DNA of 64,000 nucleotides from Ceratopteris richardii (GCA_020310875.1 CM035416.1:75367043-75431042); one strand, 5' to 3'; positions 36,869-47,432 are shown, counted from the first letter of the stretch. Notes: generated by a model not told the origin, from the letters alone. Program-made: numbers and translations.

Positions 36869-36964
36869 ATCGATGTAATTGTTTGAATCGTGGTCGTCAA
36901 AATCCACTTGAAGTTGTCCTTCCTCGAATTTCCAAAGACTTGATCCAAAATCTCTTGCAAATTT
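36869..36964 (-). CDS. Candidate exon of the CACTA-1 TNPA-like gene
   Basis: On the minus strand a pyrimidine-rich acceptor (CTTCTCTCTAG) is followed by 96 bp without a stop in one frame and then a strong donor ATCGAT/GTAAGT. The frame reads an acidic peptide including FDDHDSNNYID. A second GTAAGT donor further upstream (near 37038) suggests a 5' untranslated exon before it. It lies on the same strand as the TNPA-like remnant at 9658-10300, with Gypsy-A and the satellite in the intron between them. Function is inferred from position only. Confidence 0.4.
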
Positions 36965-37077
36965 CTAGAGAGAAGATATTAGAAAAGTAAAAAAATAAAT
37001 AAAGAAAAAAGAGTGCTACAGTATGTGTGATATACTTACCAAAACTTCAGATCTAGAAAGATAAAGGTGTGCATAGA

Positions 37078-37137
37078 GAGAGAGGGAGGGGGAGAGAGAG
37101 AGAGAGGGAAGGAGAGAGAGAGAGAGAGGGAAGGATT
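37078..37137. repeat. GA-rich microsatellite
   Basis: Near-pure purine run of GAGAGAGGGAGGGGGAGAG type, about 60 bp, in the CACTA-1 right arm. Confidence 0.9.
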
Positions 37138-37239
37138 GGCAAACTGAGATATGTTGTTTGCACACACAAAGTCGATAGTAGAGGATCTAATTTCAAAATG
37201 CGGAAATGTTGAATGTTTGATCTCAGGTCCGGTTAAAAC

Positions 37240-37465
37240 CGAGCATCGGTATGAGCGTCGGTATGAGTGTCAGTATGAGGGTCGGTATGAGCGTCTGTAT
37301 GAGCGTCGGTATGAGCATCGGTAATTTCCAGTAAGTTATCGACGCTCATACCGACGCAGTTGTTCTGAGGCTAAACGGTTTGCCAAAATATTCCGAGGGT
37401 CATATCGACGCTGACGCAGACCGTCAGTATGCCGAACGTCAGTATACCCTTGGTATGTTGTAGTG
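37240..37465. repeat. CACTA-1 right subterminal repeats and terminal inverted repeat
   Basis: Six tandem 12-bp units related to CGGTATGAGCGT run from about 37246 to 37322. An inverted copy (CGACGCTCATACCGACGC, about 37338) follows, and then the terminus, whose reverse complement begins CACTACAACATACCAAGGGT. It mirrors the left end at 8856-9155. Confidence 0.88.
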
Positions 37466-37468
37466 CAG
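37466..37468. repeat. CACTA-1 target-site duplication, right
   Basis: CAG directly after the terminus ...TGTTGTAGTG, matching 8853-8855. Confidence 0.85.
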
Positions 37469-39119
37469 CATGTGCAGAGGCTCTACCAATACGATTTTAT
37501 GCTCTTGGAGATAGTATTGCTCTTCTTCTAATGGGAGCAAAAATTTTGCATGTCCTTTCCTAAATGTGATAGTGTTCTTGTCCCTGTTTTGTCAGACTTT
37601 AGCATTCCTTAACCAACGTCATCCCAATAGCAAATTATAATCCGGATTCTTCCCTTTAAGTTCTAGGACTACAAATGTAGTAGTGAATAGCACCTGAGAA
37701 ATTTTGATGGGGATATCTTTAATCAGCCCCACTAGCTGCACTCACGATTCATCTGCCATGAGAACAAAAAATGGGGCTGGGTCAATTCGATTCTAACCCA
37801 TATGTTTAAATGGAGTTGTGGAGCTAATGTTAATACTAGATCTGCCATCAATCAGAACCTTAGGGATGGCTTTATTTTTATATCTGATTGTAATTGTGGG
37901 AACTACATAGTCCACTATTTTGTCTGGGACATCTTTGACCATGGATATCGAAGGTTTTGAGACTCAGAGATGGCGAATATCTTTCGTGTAGTTTCTTTAT
38001 GAATTTCTTTCGCAAAGCTGGAATGAGTTCCAATAAAGATCCTAATGACAATTTAATATGTGAATCTTGCAATAACTCGCAATACATACCATCCGTCGAT
38101 GCTCTAGGGTATGAATCTCGTTGCTTATGTTCTGTTCAGAACTTCTATTTCCGAACCCTGATGGCGCTCACTTGATCATTAGGCGATGATTTCTGAACTT
38201 TGGAAACTACTGATTCAGCTAGAGGCCCAAAATTATCCTTTCCATTTCCTGTTTCATTTATCTCTTGAGTGGGTTTAACAGTTTTCTTATCGAGTTTACT
38301 ATGTCGATCTTTACTAGAAGATTTTGCTAGGACTAGCTGAGGGTCTACATAATAGAGGGGTACTCGGCGGCCCACTATATTGCTTTTTTAAATTTTTGCT
38401 TCTACTCTGTTGGTACAAGATAATCTAATTTCTGTCCACTTTGATATTCTCGCCATGACCTAGTGACCACCGATGTTGAAAGTCCCAAAAATTCTAAGGT
38501 CACCACATTGGTCGTAGGTGCCTTGAGCTTAGCCTCCTGTTTTTGTTGGTCATATTCTTGGCTACATCGCGTTCCCATCTTCTATGCCCATATTGCCAAC
38601 AAAATTGACATTGTATAGGTCGATTCCCTGAATTGTTTGGGTCTGGTTGTTGGAACCTCCGACCTCTACCGTATTCTTGAAAATTTTACTAGAACTCTCA
38701 CCTTTGTTCTCGAACTTGTTTTGGTTTTGAGTACTGCGAAGATCTAGATATTCTAACATCTTAGTTGTCTTGCCACTATCCAGAGTGGACTGGTGGCTTG
38801 TATCCCGTCAAATTTCCTTTCCATGAAGGAACATCTACTTGTGCAAAAACTACTAAGGTTTTCCTTGCATTAAATTGGCATTCCTCCAGACTATGATTAT
38901 TCTTATTACAGATTGGATAGAATACATGATTCAATGCACAATCAACCGTGATGTGGCGTGCATTCTTGCACCATAAACAATACAAGTGCTACAGTGGATG
39001 TGTAGTTTTCTTCATCACTCGATTGGTCTTCTCGGAGCCCAGATTGGCCAACTATATTTTTCGGTCCATCCTTGTTGCTAAGTTGATTATTTGATCAAGT
39101 GTACAAGTTTGATCTTCTG
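37466..39119 (-). mobile_element. Gypsy-B, middle part (protease and gag zinc knuckles)
   Basis: The minus strand again reads Gypsy. It has an aspartic-protease region with IDGRSSINI near 37835-37810 and VGLIKDIPIKIS...TTFVVLELKGKNPDYNLLLG to about 37630. Two zinc knuckles lie near 38980-38880 (CLWCKNARHITVDC and CPICNKNNHSLEEC-like). Asn/Ser-rich linkers lie between. It is the half of the element missing from the left flank of CACTA-1. The right side is interrupted at 39119 by the element at 39120-40689. It is a fossil with many breaks. Confidence 0.85.
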
Positions 39120-39947
39120 TGTTATATTCCAGATATGTACATGCTTGGAGGAACGAGAAGTTCCTTGCTCGGGGGATTGCCAAGGCCAAAAGCTAGAGAG
39201 TTCATACAAGGACCTACTCATGATGGCCAGATGAGTAGAGGGACCTTAGAGAGAACTCTAGATGGTGACAAGGCAACGGCTATAAATAGGCTGGGAGGTG
39301 AGTGCCAGGCATGTCATTCTCCACTTCTCATATTTTTCCAGAGATGTACATGCTTGGAGGAACGAGAAGTTCCTTGCTCGGGGGATAGCCAAGGCCAAAA
39401 GCCAGAGAGTTCATATGAGGACCTACTCATGATGGCCAGATGAGTAGAGGGACCTTAGAGAGAACTCTAGATGGTGACTAGGCAAGGGCTATAAATAGGC
39501 TGGGAGGTGAGTCCCAGGCATGTCATTCTCCACTTCTCATATTTTTCCAGAGATGTCTATGCTTGGAGGAACGAGAAGTTCCTTGCTCGGGGGATAGCCA
39601 AGGCCAAAAGCTAGAGAGTTCATATGAGGACCTACTTACGATGGCCAGATGAGTAGAGGGACCTTAGAGAGAACTCTAGATGGTGACTAGGCAAGGGCTA
39701 TAAATAGGCTGGGAGGTGAGTCCCAGGCATGTCATTCTCCACTTCTCACATTTTTCCATGTACATGCTTGGAGGAACAAGAAGTTCCTTGCTCGGGGGAT
39801 AGCCAAGGCCAAACGCCAGAGAGTTCATACGAGGACCTTCTCATGATGGCCAGATGAGTAGAGGGACCTTAGAGAGAACTCTAGATGGTGACTAGGCAAG
39901 ATCCATGGTGGAGAGATGAGTAGAGAGACCTTAGAGAGAACTCTAGA
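39120..39947 (+). repeat. Four tandem LTR-like units of about 209 bp
   Basis: The string ATGCTTGGAGGAAC recurs at 39141, 39350, 39559 and 39764, so the period is 209, 209 and 205 bp. Each unit carries GGGGGATAGCCAAGGCC, ATGGCCAGATGAGTAGAGGG and the TATA-like CTATAAATAGGCTGGGAGG; the fourth is shortened and rearranged at its end. Such arrays can arise by unequal exchange between the LTRs of a small element. Confidence 0.93.
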
Positions 39948-39966
39948 TGGTATCAGAGCCATGGTG
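39948..39966 (+). other. Primer-binding site of the TRIM-like element
   Basis: TGGTATCAGAGCCATGG directly follows the last LTR-like unit. It is a perfect complement of the 3' end of plant initiator-Met tRNA. Confidence 0.88.
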
Positions 39967-40207
39967 GAGAGATCCATGGAGGGCAAGGTAGAGATGAAGG
40001 TGTACGAGTTCTCATGAGGAAAAGATGATCTTCTTCTTCATTTTGCAACGTGATCTTTTGGGCTTCTTCCTCTTCGAATTGAGCTTCTTCACCATGTTTA
40101 TGGTGGTCGCTGCACATTAAAAGTAGGGTTGACAAAAAAAGAATGACGAGGGCGGCACTACTCGCGATTACAAGTGAGAATTACGTTCGCCTATTTTTTC
40201 TATACAG

Positions 40208-40292
40208 CTAGAAAACAAAGTGCAAGTTCTGGGAATCGATCTTGTGACCTCCAGTTAGGAGACAAGTGCTCTATCTACTTCACCAAATCGGT
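40208..40292 (-). repeat. tRNA-derived sequence, likely SINE fragment
   Basis: On the minus strand TGGTGAAGTAGATAGAGCAC (A-box region) is followed by TTGTCTCCTAACTGG (anticodon-arm-like with CCT) and AGATCGATTCCC (B-box region). This recalls the body of a tRNA-Arg(CCU). The B box has two mismatches to consensus and the acceptor stem does not pair, so it is not a functional tRNA. It lies in the interior of the TRIM-like element. Confidence 0.6.
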
Positions 40293-40394
40293 TTGATGAT
40301 ATATTATTACTGTTGTTTTAGTACTAGACATATTTGGTTGTTGCGCACGTTCCACAAAGACATAGGCTGAAAGATATAAGAAATAGATGAACGC

Positions 40395-40492
40395 ATGTCA
40401 AGATAGAGAGAGGAAAAGAGAATAAAGAGAGAGAAAGAAAGAAAGACAAGAGAGAAAGAAAGAGGAGAAAGAAGGAGGAGAAAGAAAGAGAA
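40395..40492. repeat. GA-rich purine tract
   Basis: About 95 bp of AGAGAGAGGAAAAG and GAAAGAAAGA type, next to the inverted LTR-like unit. It could serve as a purine tract but is simply low complexity. Confidence 0.85.
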
Positions 40493-40496
40493 TGAC

Positions 40497-40689
40497 ATGC
40501 CTAGGACTCACCTCCCAGCCTATTTATAGCCCTTGTTTAGTCACCATCTAGAGTTCTCTCTAAGGTCCCTCTACTCATCTGGCCATCATGAGTAGATCCT
40601 CATATGAACTCTCTGGCATTTGGCCTTGGCTATCCCCCGAGCAAGGAACTTCTCGTTTTTCCAAGCATGTACATCTCTAGAATATAACA
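40497..40689 (-). repeat. Inverted fifth LTR-like unit
   Basis: The reverse complement of the 209-bp units at 39120-39947: it carries CCTCCCAGCCTATTTATAG near 40510 and GGCCTTGGCTATCCCCC near 40622, and ends GAATATAACA. It makes the element's two ends terminal inverted repeats. Confidence 0.92.
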
Positions 40690-41550
40690 TTTTGTGTACA
40701 TGTAGAGCTTTTCTTTAATAATTGGTTGAAGTCCTTCAACAAAAAATTCATGCAATATTTCTTCTAAAGGACATTTGTCTATAAAGAATGGTCGCATCAT
40801 GGATCTGAAGTCTGACACGTATTGTTCTACTATTCCTTTCTCCATCATATATTCGAGAGTAGCATAAAGCTACGAAATGCTCTTGGCAATCCATAATTGT
40901 TCTAAGAAAGCCTCTTTTAACTCATCGTAAGATGAGAAATGGTCTGGAGGGTACTCGATGAGCCATTTAGCTACATCGTGTGCCAACATAGCTTGGAATA
41001 CCTAGAACTTATGGTTATTATCTTGTAAGTTACGATGATTATAGATATATTTTTGAATGTGCACACATGCACATCCGGGTCTTCGTCTGTTCTTCCATAA
41101 AAATGAATATAATTCAACCCTGGCAATTGATTTCTATGTGACATCCGGTCTTCAAACTCCTATAAGGTTGAGTCAAAGGAACTAGAGCTAAAGCCAAATC
41201 CGGATGGGGTTTGCTACCCTCACTTTGGCCTATTTTCGCAGGGTATTCTCCTTCCTGCTAGTGTCTCTACTATTCGGCTCCTCTAGCTTCCCCTTACCAT
41301 GATGCCTTGGCTATCTTATCGTCTCTCCACTCAAAGATCCATTCCTATAGGAGTTTTGGAGGTAGAATTTTGTTTTCCCCCCAATATAGCAATTCTTTTA
41401 GGATATTGACTACATTCGTGAGGGTAATGTCTTCTAGGTTTAATGTTGTTAAAGTCTGCTGAATGAACTCGTCCAAATACTTGTGATGGGAATTACTTGT
41501 CAGATACTCCTTACCACTTTGTAACAGCATCAAACTAATCCGTGCTATGA
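40690..41550 (-). mobile_element. Gypsy-B, right part (gag)
   Basis: Minus-strand gag of Gypsy-B. A capsid-like region reads DPDVHV...F near 41080, HDVAKWLIEYP near 40970, then EKGIVEQYVSDFRSMM near 40845 and FFVEGLQPIIKEKLYMYT near 40750-40695. Upstream an N-terminal helix-rich stretch extends to about 41530. No LTR was identified beyond it. It is a degraded fossil. Confidence 0.78.
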
Positions 41551-42659
41551 CTTATCACGGACCCCATCCCATCACGATTGTCAAATGTTTGGATAGTACT
41601 GCACTACAGTAATACAACATGAAAATATCCAAAAGGATGGGATCGAGAATCAAGATTATGATCGTAATACTACAATCATAACATGTGTTTATGTTCCTTT
41701 TAATTTCACTGCATAAACTTCAAGTAATTCAATGCGTTACCCTCAAGACTCTATACTCACAAAGAAACTTCATAAAGGAAATGATGATGGCAATAGAAAC
41801 TACTTATTGATTATCAAGATTGTAGATGCATCATTTTGTAATACAACACAATGGCGCATCAACATACAAACTTCATCTATCAAACCTTTCTAGACTACGC
41901 CGCTCCATAGCATCTTGTACACTGGACTTCGCTCTTCGTAGTGTGATGTATTATAATGAACGACTCCGCACTTAGCATTCCTTCACACCATTCCATACTC
42001 CCAAATATAGAATCAACACTAAATATTAAAAATTTTGAAAACTCTTGTAATCTCAATAAAAATCCCATTCCCCTATTACATAGAAAATACATTTTACAAA
42101 TAATGTGGTTTTCCACACCGGCTGCTAACGCTAGGGAAGAACGCAAAAAGCATGAGCAAAAAGGAGAAGCTTGGAGCACAACATTCAATGTGTTACAAGG
42201 TGAGTATACAAAAGATAACTAGTCCATTAGGTTAGTGAGGGTAGGAAAACCTCTTAGAGGGGGAAAAAAGGGTGCCCAAGTAGTCCTAAGTGTGTTTAGA
42301 CACATCATTATCAATATATACTAAGACGAAATATATTATTTATATTAGCAAAGTTAGATCTTTCAGAAAAAAGACTAAGATCATGAACAATGTTAGATTT
42401 TACAAGTTGGCATTTAAGCATAAGATGAATATTCTCGTAAAAACATGCCCATTTTATATATCTATAAAAGTTATGATTGATTGAGCAATAGATTTATTCC
42501 TTGTTGATCTATCTTTATTAGAACTTCATAACCCCTCAGATAATGTTTTCAAATTTCTAATGCACATAATATGAGGAACAATTCTTCATCGTATGTACCA
42601 TAATTCTTTCATGATGGCTCAATTTTTGTATTTTCAAAAGAATAAGATTATCATTTTGC
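41551..42659. other. Unassigned stretch, possibly leader or LTR of Gypsy-B
   Basis: AT-rich DNA without a recognised protein or RNA gene. By position it should contain the leader and 5' LTR of minus-strand Gypsy-B, but the matching 3' LTR is not in the window, so the boundary cannot be drawn. The sequence GACAATCGTGATGGGATGGG (minus strand, near 41580) may belong to a leader. Confidence 0.4.
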
Positions 42660-44164
42660 ATTAACTTGCACATATGATGCCAAAACGACTAGCATCAATC
42701 ACTACTACAAAGAATGTTGCCCAAAATCACATAATTGCAAGATATGTCATGTGTGAGAGTGCACTTGAGTATTTTCCATTAGTTGTATTGTGGTTGTTCC
42801 CATTTTATATTACCTTTTTCTTCATTAATAAAGTCAATTGAAGAGCCAAATATAAAAATTTCTTTTAAAATTATGATAAAAAATAGATAATCCAAGGATA
42901 GATCATAGTTTATAGAGAGTTTTAGGAATAGGCCAATCTTGATTAAATTTCTTGATATCAACATGGACTCAATAAAAAACTATATGTCCTAAATATTCAA
43001 TTTCTTCTTGAAAGAGGAAAATCTTTTGAAGATTAGCATACAATGTTTTTTGCATAAAATATAGAAACTTTATTCAAATGATTTATTATGATGATCATCA
43101 ATTTTAATACGTTACAATAGCATCAAAGAAACAAGAATAAAATTAATCTTGATACTCGTAACATATGCTTTTCATCATTCTTGCAAATGTTGTGGAGACA
43201 CTAGTCAATCGAAAAGATATGAATAAAACTTCATCATGACTAGTTTGAGTTCTAAACGCAATTTCATATATTTCACTCTTTCATGCATGAATTTGATGAT
43301 AAGTAGATTTGAGAAAAATTTTATTGAATACATTAATCCTCTTGATTTATTAAGCAAGTCATCTACAATTACTTTATTCAATGCACAATAATCTATGCAC
43401 ATCCTATAAAGTTTTTTCTACTGCACATCCTATAATTTTTTTCCACTAAAAACTAGGAGTTTCAAAGGGGAAGAACTAGATCTTATAATGCATATTGCAA
43501 GTAAATATCTAACTTAACTTTCTACTTCTTTTTTATGCAATGATCCAACCTATAGGCCTATAGGTTGTTGCATATGGAGGAGCACTACCAAAAATAAGGT
43601 CACTGATATTGTGTAAATCTTCTATAGGTGATAGTTTTGATGGATAATGAGATAAAGATAATCATTATAAAATTTTTGAATGGTTTATAGACCTATGGAA
43701 TTTTAATGTTATGATCTTTAATAGTGTTAACAAATAGAATGTGGAAATTATGGCCTTTACAAAGTGCACGCTTTGCTTCTTTGCAACTAAAAAGGAAAAT
43801 ATTTAAATGTCATGCATTGCAATCAAAGTATATGTTATCCTTTATGTTCTCCAATATTATAGTATGTGTATTATAATTCAATTACGGTTTATATTTATTT
43901 AAAAGCAATTAGAAAATTCATTTAACCTTTATAGAAAGCTATAGAAATATGAATATTCTAAAATTCACCTAACATATTTGTCCCCTTGAAATTGAATTTT
44001 CACTTTATTAAGATATGGAAACAATTCTAATTATGAATCATGATCCAATTATTGAGATAATAAATCATGTGAACTACCATCATCATGCAATAAAAGCAAT
44101 TTTATCCTTAATAAATTCTTTCATAGAGAGCAAAGAATGAATCAGATCTTATTACCCATAGTGT
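42660..44164 (-). mobile_element. Gypsy-C relic (protease, RT)
   Basis: A strongly degraded minus-strand Gypsy. From right to left: a protease-like DGSSHDLLS near 44100, a pre-RT linker with a D-I-x-H-x-I-D-like pattern and APPYATTYRP (about 43640-43560), RT with MCIDYCALNKVI (near 43400) and the connection region EIEYLGHIVF, WPIPKTL and LGLSIFYHNF (about 43010-42850). The linker and connection match the usual chromovirus-type spacing. It stops at 44164 where CACTA-2 begins. It is very old, with too many breaks to count usefully. Confidence 0.75.
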
Positions 44165-44485
44165 CACTACAAGGAATATAGGCGTATAGCGACGGTTAAG
44201 GCGACATTATTTCGTCGCTATAAAATTGCAACATGCGTCGTAATTAGCATCACGCGTGGACCATCGATTAAACGACGAAGTGAACGACGTTTTTTGCAAT
44301 TTGTGGCGCGACGGGGCTGCAACGTCACATAAGCGACGCTCTTTTACGTCGCATAGGCGATGATGTTTGCCGTTGCTTATGCAACGCTCTTTTACATCGC
44401 ATAGGCGAAAATGTTTGTCGTTGCATAAGCGACGCTAAAAAGATGTCGCTTATGCGACGACGAGTAGCATCGCTTAACTATGGTC
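44165..44485. repeat. CACTA-2 left terminus and subterminal repeats
   Basis: CACTACAAGG terminus, then about ten copies of a CGTCGC/GCGACG core in both orientations, including CGTCGCATAGGCGA, TAAGCGACGCT and TGTCGCTTATGCGACGACG. Palindromic arrays like this are typical TNPA-binding regions of CACTA ends. Confidence 0.85.
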
Positions 44486-44508
44486 TGTTGATGGACAAAA
44501 ATTAAAAT

Positions 44509-44563
44509 GTTGGAGGCTCTTCGATCGGAATTTTCACACATCCGATCAAAGAGCTCTCCAACG
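44509..44563. repeat. Short stem-loop near the CACTA-2 left end
   Basis: Arms begin GTTGGAGGCTCTTCGATCGGA and end TCCGATCAAAGAGCTCTCCAAC around a 12-base loop; about 20 of 22 arm positions pair. It separates the subterminal repeats from a CT-rich stretch with an acceptor-like TTATTGCAG near 44722. Confidence 0.75.
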
Positions 44564-44779
44564 TTCGCAATTGTGCGGCGCTTACGAGCTGAAGCAAGTA
44601 TATGCAGAATTGTTGTTTTGCCTAAGCTCTCTCTTATTGTCTCGCTCTATCTCTATTCCTCTCTTTCTACATCTTTCTCTCTTTGAATTATCTCTCTCTC
44701 TCTCTCCTTGTCTTTATTGCAGGTTATTCAAGAAGCTAACGAAGCAAAAAGTATCATTTGAATTGTGTTATTTTCATTA

Positions 44780-45005
44780 GATAGCATACTCACACTTATT
44801 GATATGCACTTATACACTTATACACTTATACATGATGAAGATGCACTTTCACACATATACACATATACACATATACACATGCACATACACACGCATATAT
44901 ACACACAGATACATGTGCACATACACTTAGATATACACACATATACACATGCATATGCACAAACATTTCTACAACCACATAAAAAGATTTACATGCATGC
45001 ATTAT

Positions 45006-45075
<70 letters not shown>

Positions 45076-46095
45076 CACACATTAACATATACGCAAATAC
45101 ATGTATATGCACATCCACATGCATGCACATTCAAATGCATGCACATGGATGCAAATGGAAATGCATCCACATACACATGCATGTTTCATACATATACACA
45201 TGCATATACATACATTATAAACATATATACACATATATATATGCACATACATACACACACATATACACATGCACACACACTTGCACATACCTACATATAC
45301 ACATATACATGCACATACACACATATACACATAGAGTTACACATATACATGCACATACATATACACACATATACACATGCACATGCACATACTCATACAC
45401 ACATATACACTTACACATGCACATGCACATACATACATATACACACACATACACATGCACATACATACATATACACACATACATATACACTAAGGTACAC
45501 ACATATGAATGAATTAAATAATTAAAGTATTAAAACACATATACAAATGCACACACACATGCACATACCTACATATACACATATACATGCACATACACAC
45601 ATATACACATAGATTTATACATATACATGCATATACATATACACACACATACACATGCACATGCACATACTCATACACACATATACACTTATACATGCAC
45701 ATGCACAATCATACATATACACACACAAACAAATGCACATACATACATATACACACACATACATATACACTTAGGTACACACATATAAATGAATTATATA
45801 ATTAAAGTATTAAAACACATATACACATGCACACACACATGCACATATCTACATATACACATATACATGCACATACACACATGTACACATAGAGTTACAC
45901 ATATACATGCACATATATATACACACACATACACATGCACATGCACATACTCATACACACATATACACTTACACATGCACATGCACATACATACATATAC
46001 ACACACATACACATTCACATACATACATATATACTACATACATATACACTTAGGTACACACATATGAATGAATTATATAATTGAATTATTAAAAC
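44780..46095. repeat. CA/TA-rich alternating array with a 280-bp higher-order period
   Basis: Low-complexity DNA of ACACATATACACATGCACATAC type, including a pure (TA)n run at about 45010-45070. From about 45245 a larger unit of about 280 bp repeats: GTATTAAAACACATATAC occurs at about 45527 and 45807, and a relative at about 46087. Open frames here are low-complexity artefacts. Confidence 0.92.
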
Positions 46096-46186
46096 ACATG
46101 CTTAATATAAACAATAATAACAATCAATAGAACAAAACTCTTCATTACTTAATACCATACACATAATTCAAAACATAACTGAAATG

Positions 46187-46290
<104 letters not shown>

Positions 46291-46331
46291 ATGTAAATAC
46301 ATATAATCCAATGTCATAATCAACTAAAATC

Positions 46332-47030
46332 CTAATCATCATCATCATGATCATCATCATCATCAGCAATATCATGATCATCCTGATCTTCCTCATCCTC
46401 ATCGTCATGATCACCCTGTGATGATCGAGATCGTCCCTCGTGTGTCAGTCTCTCCACCTCATCCATATTTGTCTCTCCGTAATACTCTTGTATTACATAT
46501 AACAAACATAAATAAATAAAATAATTGAACCATTCATAAAAATAAAATAATTATATAAAATTTAAAAATACTCACAAAGGCATCAGGATGATCGTGCATA
46601 TACTCGCTCAAACGCCGATATCCAAAATGTGTAGCATACTCGATCTCATCTTTCATAGGATATCCGCCATAATCCTTCCGCTGCAATGAAACAAATAAAA
46701 AACATTAGTTACTTGCATTTTAACTAAAATAAAAAATATACTCACAATAACACATATACTTACAAATGTAGCTACAAAACCATTATGGCCCATTTGGCCT
46801 AGGTGCGATGTGTGGTGCGACTCCACTCTCTTCTTTGCAGCAGCCTATTTATTCAAGAAAAAAAATACATAAATTAAATGTAAAAAATTACTAAAATATA
46901 TAAAAATTATAAATATAAACTATTAATTTGTGTACCTTCTGCTGAGGAAATGACTCTTGAAGACGTAGCTTTCTATGAAAAAACTGCCACGACTCAGGTG
47001 GTATGTTAGCTCGCCTCTTATTTTTTTCGA
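46332..47030 (-). CDS. TNPA-like gene of CACTA-2, last four exons
   Basis: Four minus-strand exons (47030-46936, 46844-46764, 46680-46576, 46484-46332) are separated by short introns with GT...AG borders, and all three joins keep the frame. They encode EKNKRRANIPPESWQFFHRK, then a basic stretch and HTSHLGQMGHNGF, then FRKDYGGYPMKDEIEYATHF, and an acidic Asp/Glu/His tail ending in TAG. The SW...F, H-x-x-H-LG..G order resembles Transposase_24 / Ptta-En-Spm proteins, which bind CACTA subterminal repeats. No stop or frameshift was seen in this part. The upstream exons may be those at 54150-54834. The family call is by motif resemblance. Confidence 0.6.
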
Positions 47031-47074
47031 CTATACAATATCTCTTGTTAATTTAATCTCAAACAGAAAAAAAA

Positions 47075-47380
47075 TTAGAATACATACACATATATACACA
47101 CACATACACATACACATACCCACATACACATATACATGCAAACATATACGCATATATATATATATGTATACATATGCACATATACATACATATAACATAA
47201 ACACACATATACATATCCACATATATACGTACACACACATGCATCCATATACACTAATTCATACAAAATACATGCAATTATCCCACAATAATGTGTAGTT
47301 GTGTATATGTGAATATATGTGTATGTGTAAATGTGTATATGTGAATATGTGTGTATGTGTAAATATATATATGTGAATTT
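47075..47380. repeat. CA-rich then TG-rich microsatellite pair
   Basis: An ACACATATACAC-type run (about 47080-47260) is followed by a GTGTATATGTGAATATGTG-type run (about 47295-47375). The two are roughly inverted and could pair. Confidence 0.8.
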
Positions 47381-47432
47381 TTTGTGTATGTAGATAATCA
47401 GATTATTAATATCAAATACCATTATTTGTAGA

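Larger units (their letters stand above)
8856..37465. mobile_element. CACTA-1, a CACTA (En/Spm) DNA transposon enlarged by nested elements
   Basis: The left end reads CACTACAACATATCGAGGGT and the right end, reverse-complemented, reads CACTACAACATACCAAGGGT; about 25 of 29 terminal bases match. CAG flanks both sides (8853-8855 and 37466-37468), the 3-bp target duplication expected for CACTA elements. Subterminal tandem repeats of a 12-bp unit lie inside both ends. The sequence outside both ends is minus-strand Gypsy-B, so CACTA-1 landed in Gypsy-B. Without Gypsy-A (12205-34572) the element is about 6.2 kb. It has TNPA-like remnants on the minus strand (9658-10300 and a candidate exon at 36869-36964) but no TNP2 transposase, so it was probably mobilised in trans. 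Confidence 0.93.
39120..40689. mobile_element. TRIM-like element with tandem LTR-like units and inverted ends
   Basis: Termini are TGTTATATTC on the left and GAATATAACA on the right, with flanks TTCTG (39115-39119) and TTTTG (40690-40694), a 4/5 match to a target duplication; gag of Gypsy-B lies on both sides. The left part has four LTR-like units of about 209 bp, each with a CTATAAATAGG box. A perfect initiator-Met tRNA primer site follows at 39948. The right end has a single unit in the opposite orientation (about 40497-40689). It has no coding capacity. Size and primer site fit a TRIM-type LTR element, but the inverted last unit does not. It is a fossil; age not estimated, although units 2-4 are very similar and so recent. 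Confidence 0.75.

Noticed and set aside
34415-36990. Open reading frames up to 805 codons on both strands (Cys-Met-His-Val repeats)
   Set aside because: They lie in the 16/18-bp satellite, which has no stop codon in any frame. Length alone is not evidence for a gene, and frames overlap on both strands.
40208-40292. Functional tRNA gene
   Set aside because: The acceptor stem does not pair and the B box has two mismatches; kept only as a tRNA-derived fragment.
42694-42715. CACTACTACAAAGAATG as a transposon end
   Set aside because: Lies within Gypsy-C sequence, has no subterminal array and no inverted partner.
46310-46440. Asp/His-rich stretch as a metal-binding protein
   Set aside because: It is the acidic C-terminal tail of the TNPA-like exon set (46484-46332), not an independent gene.
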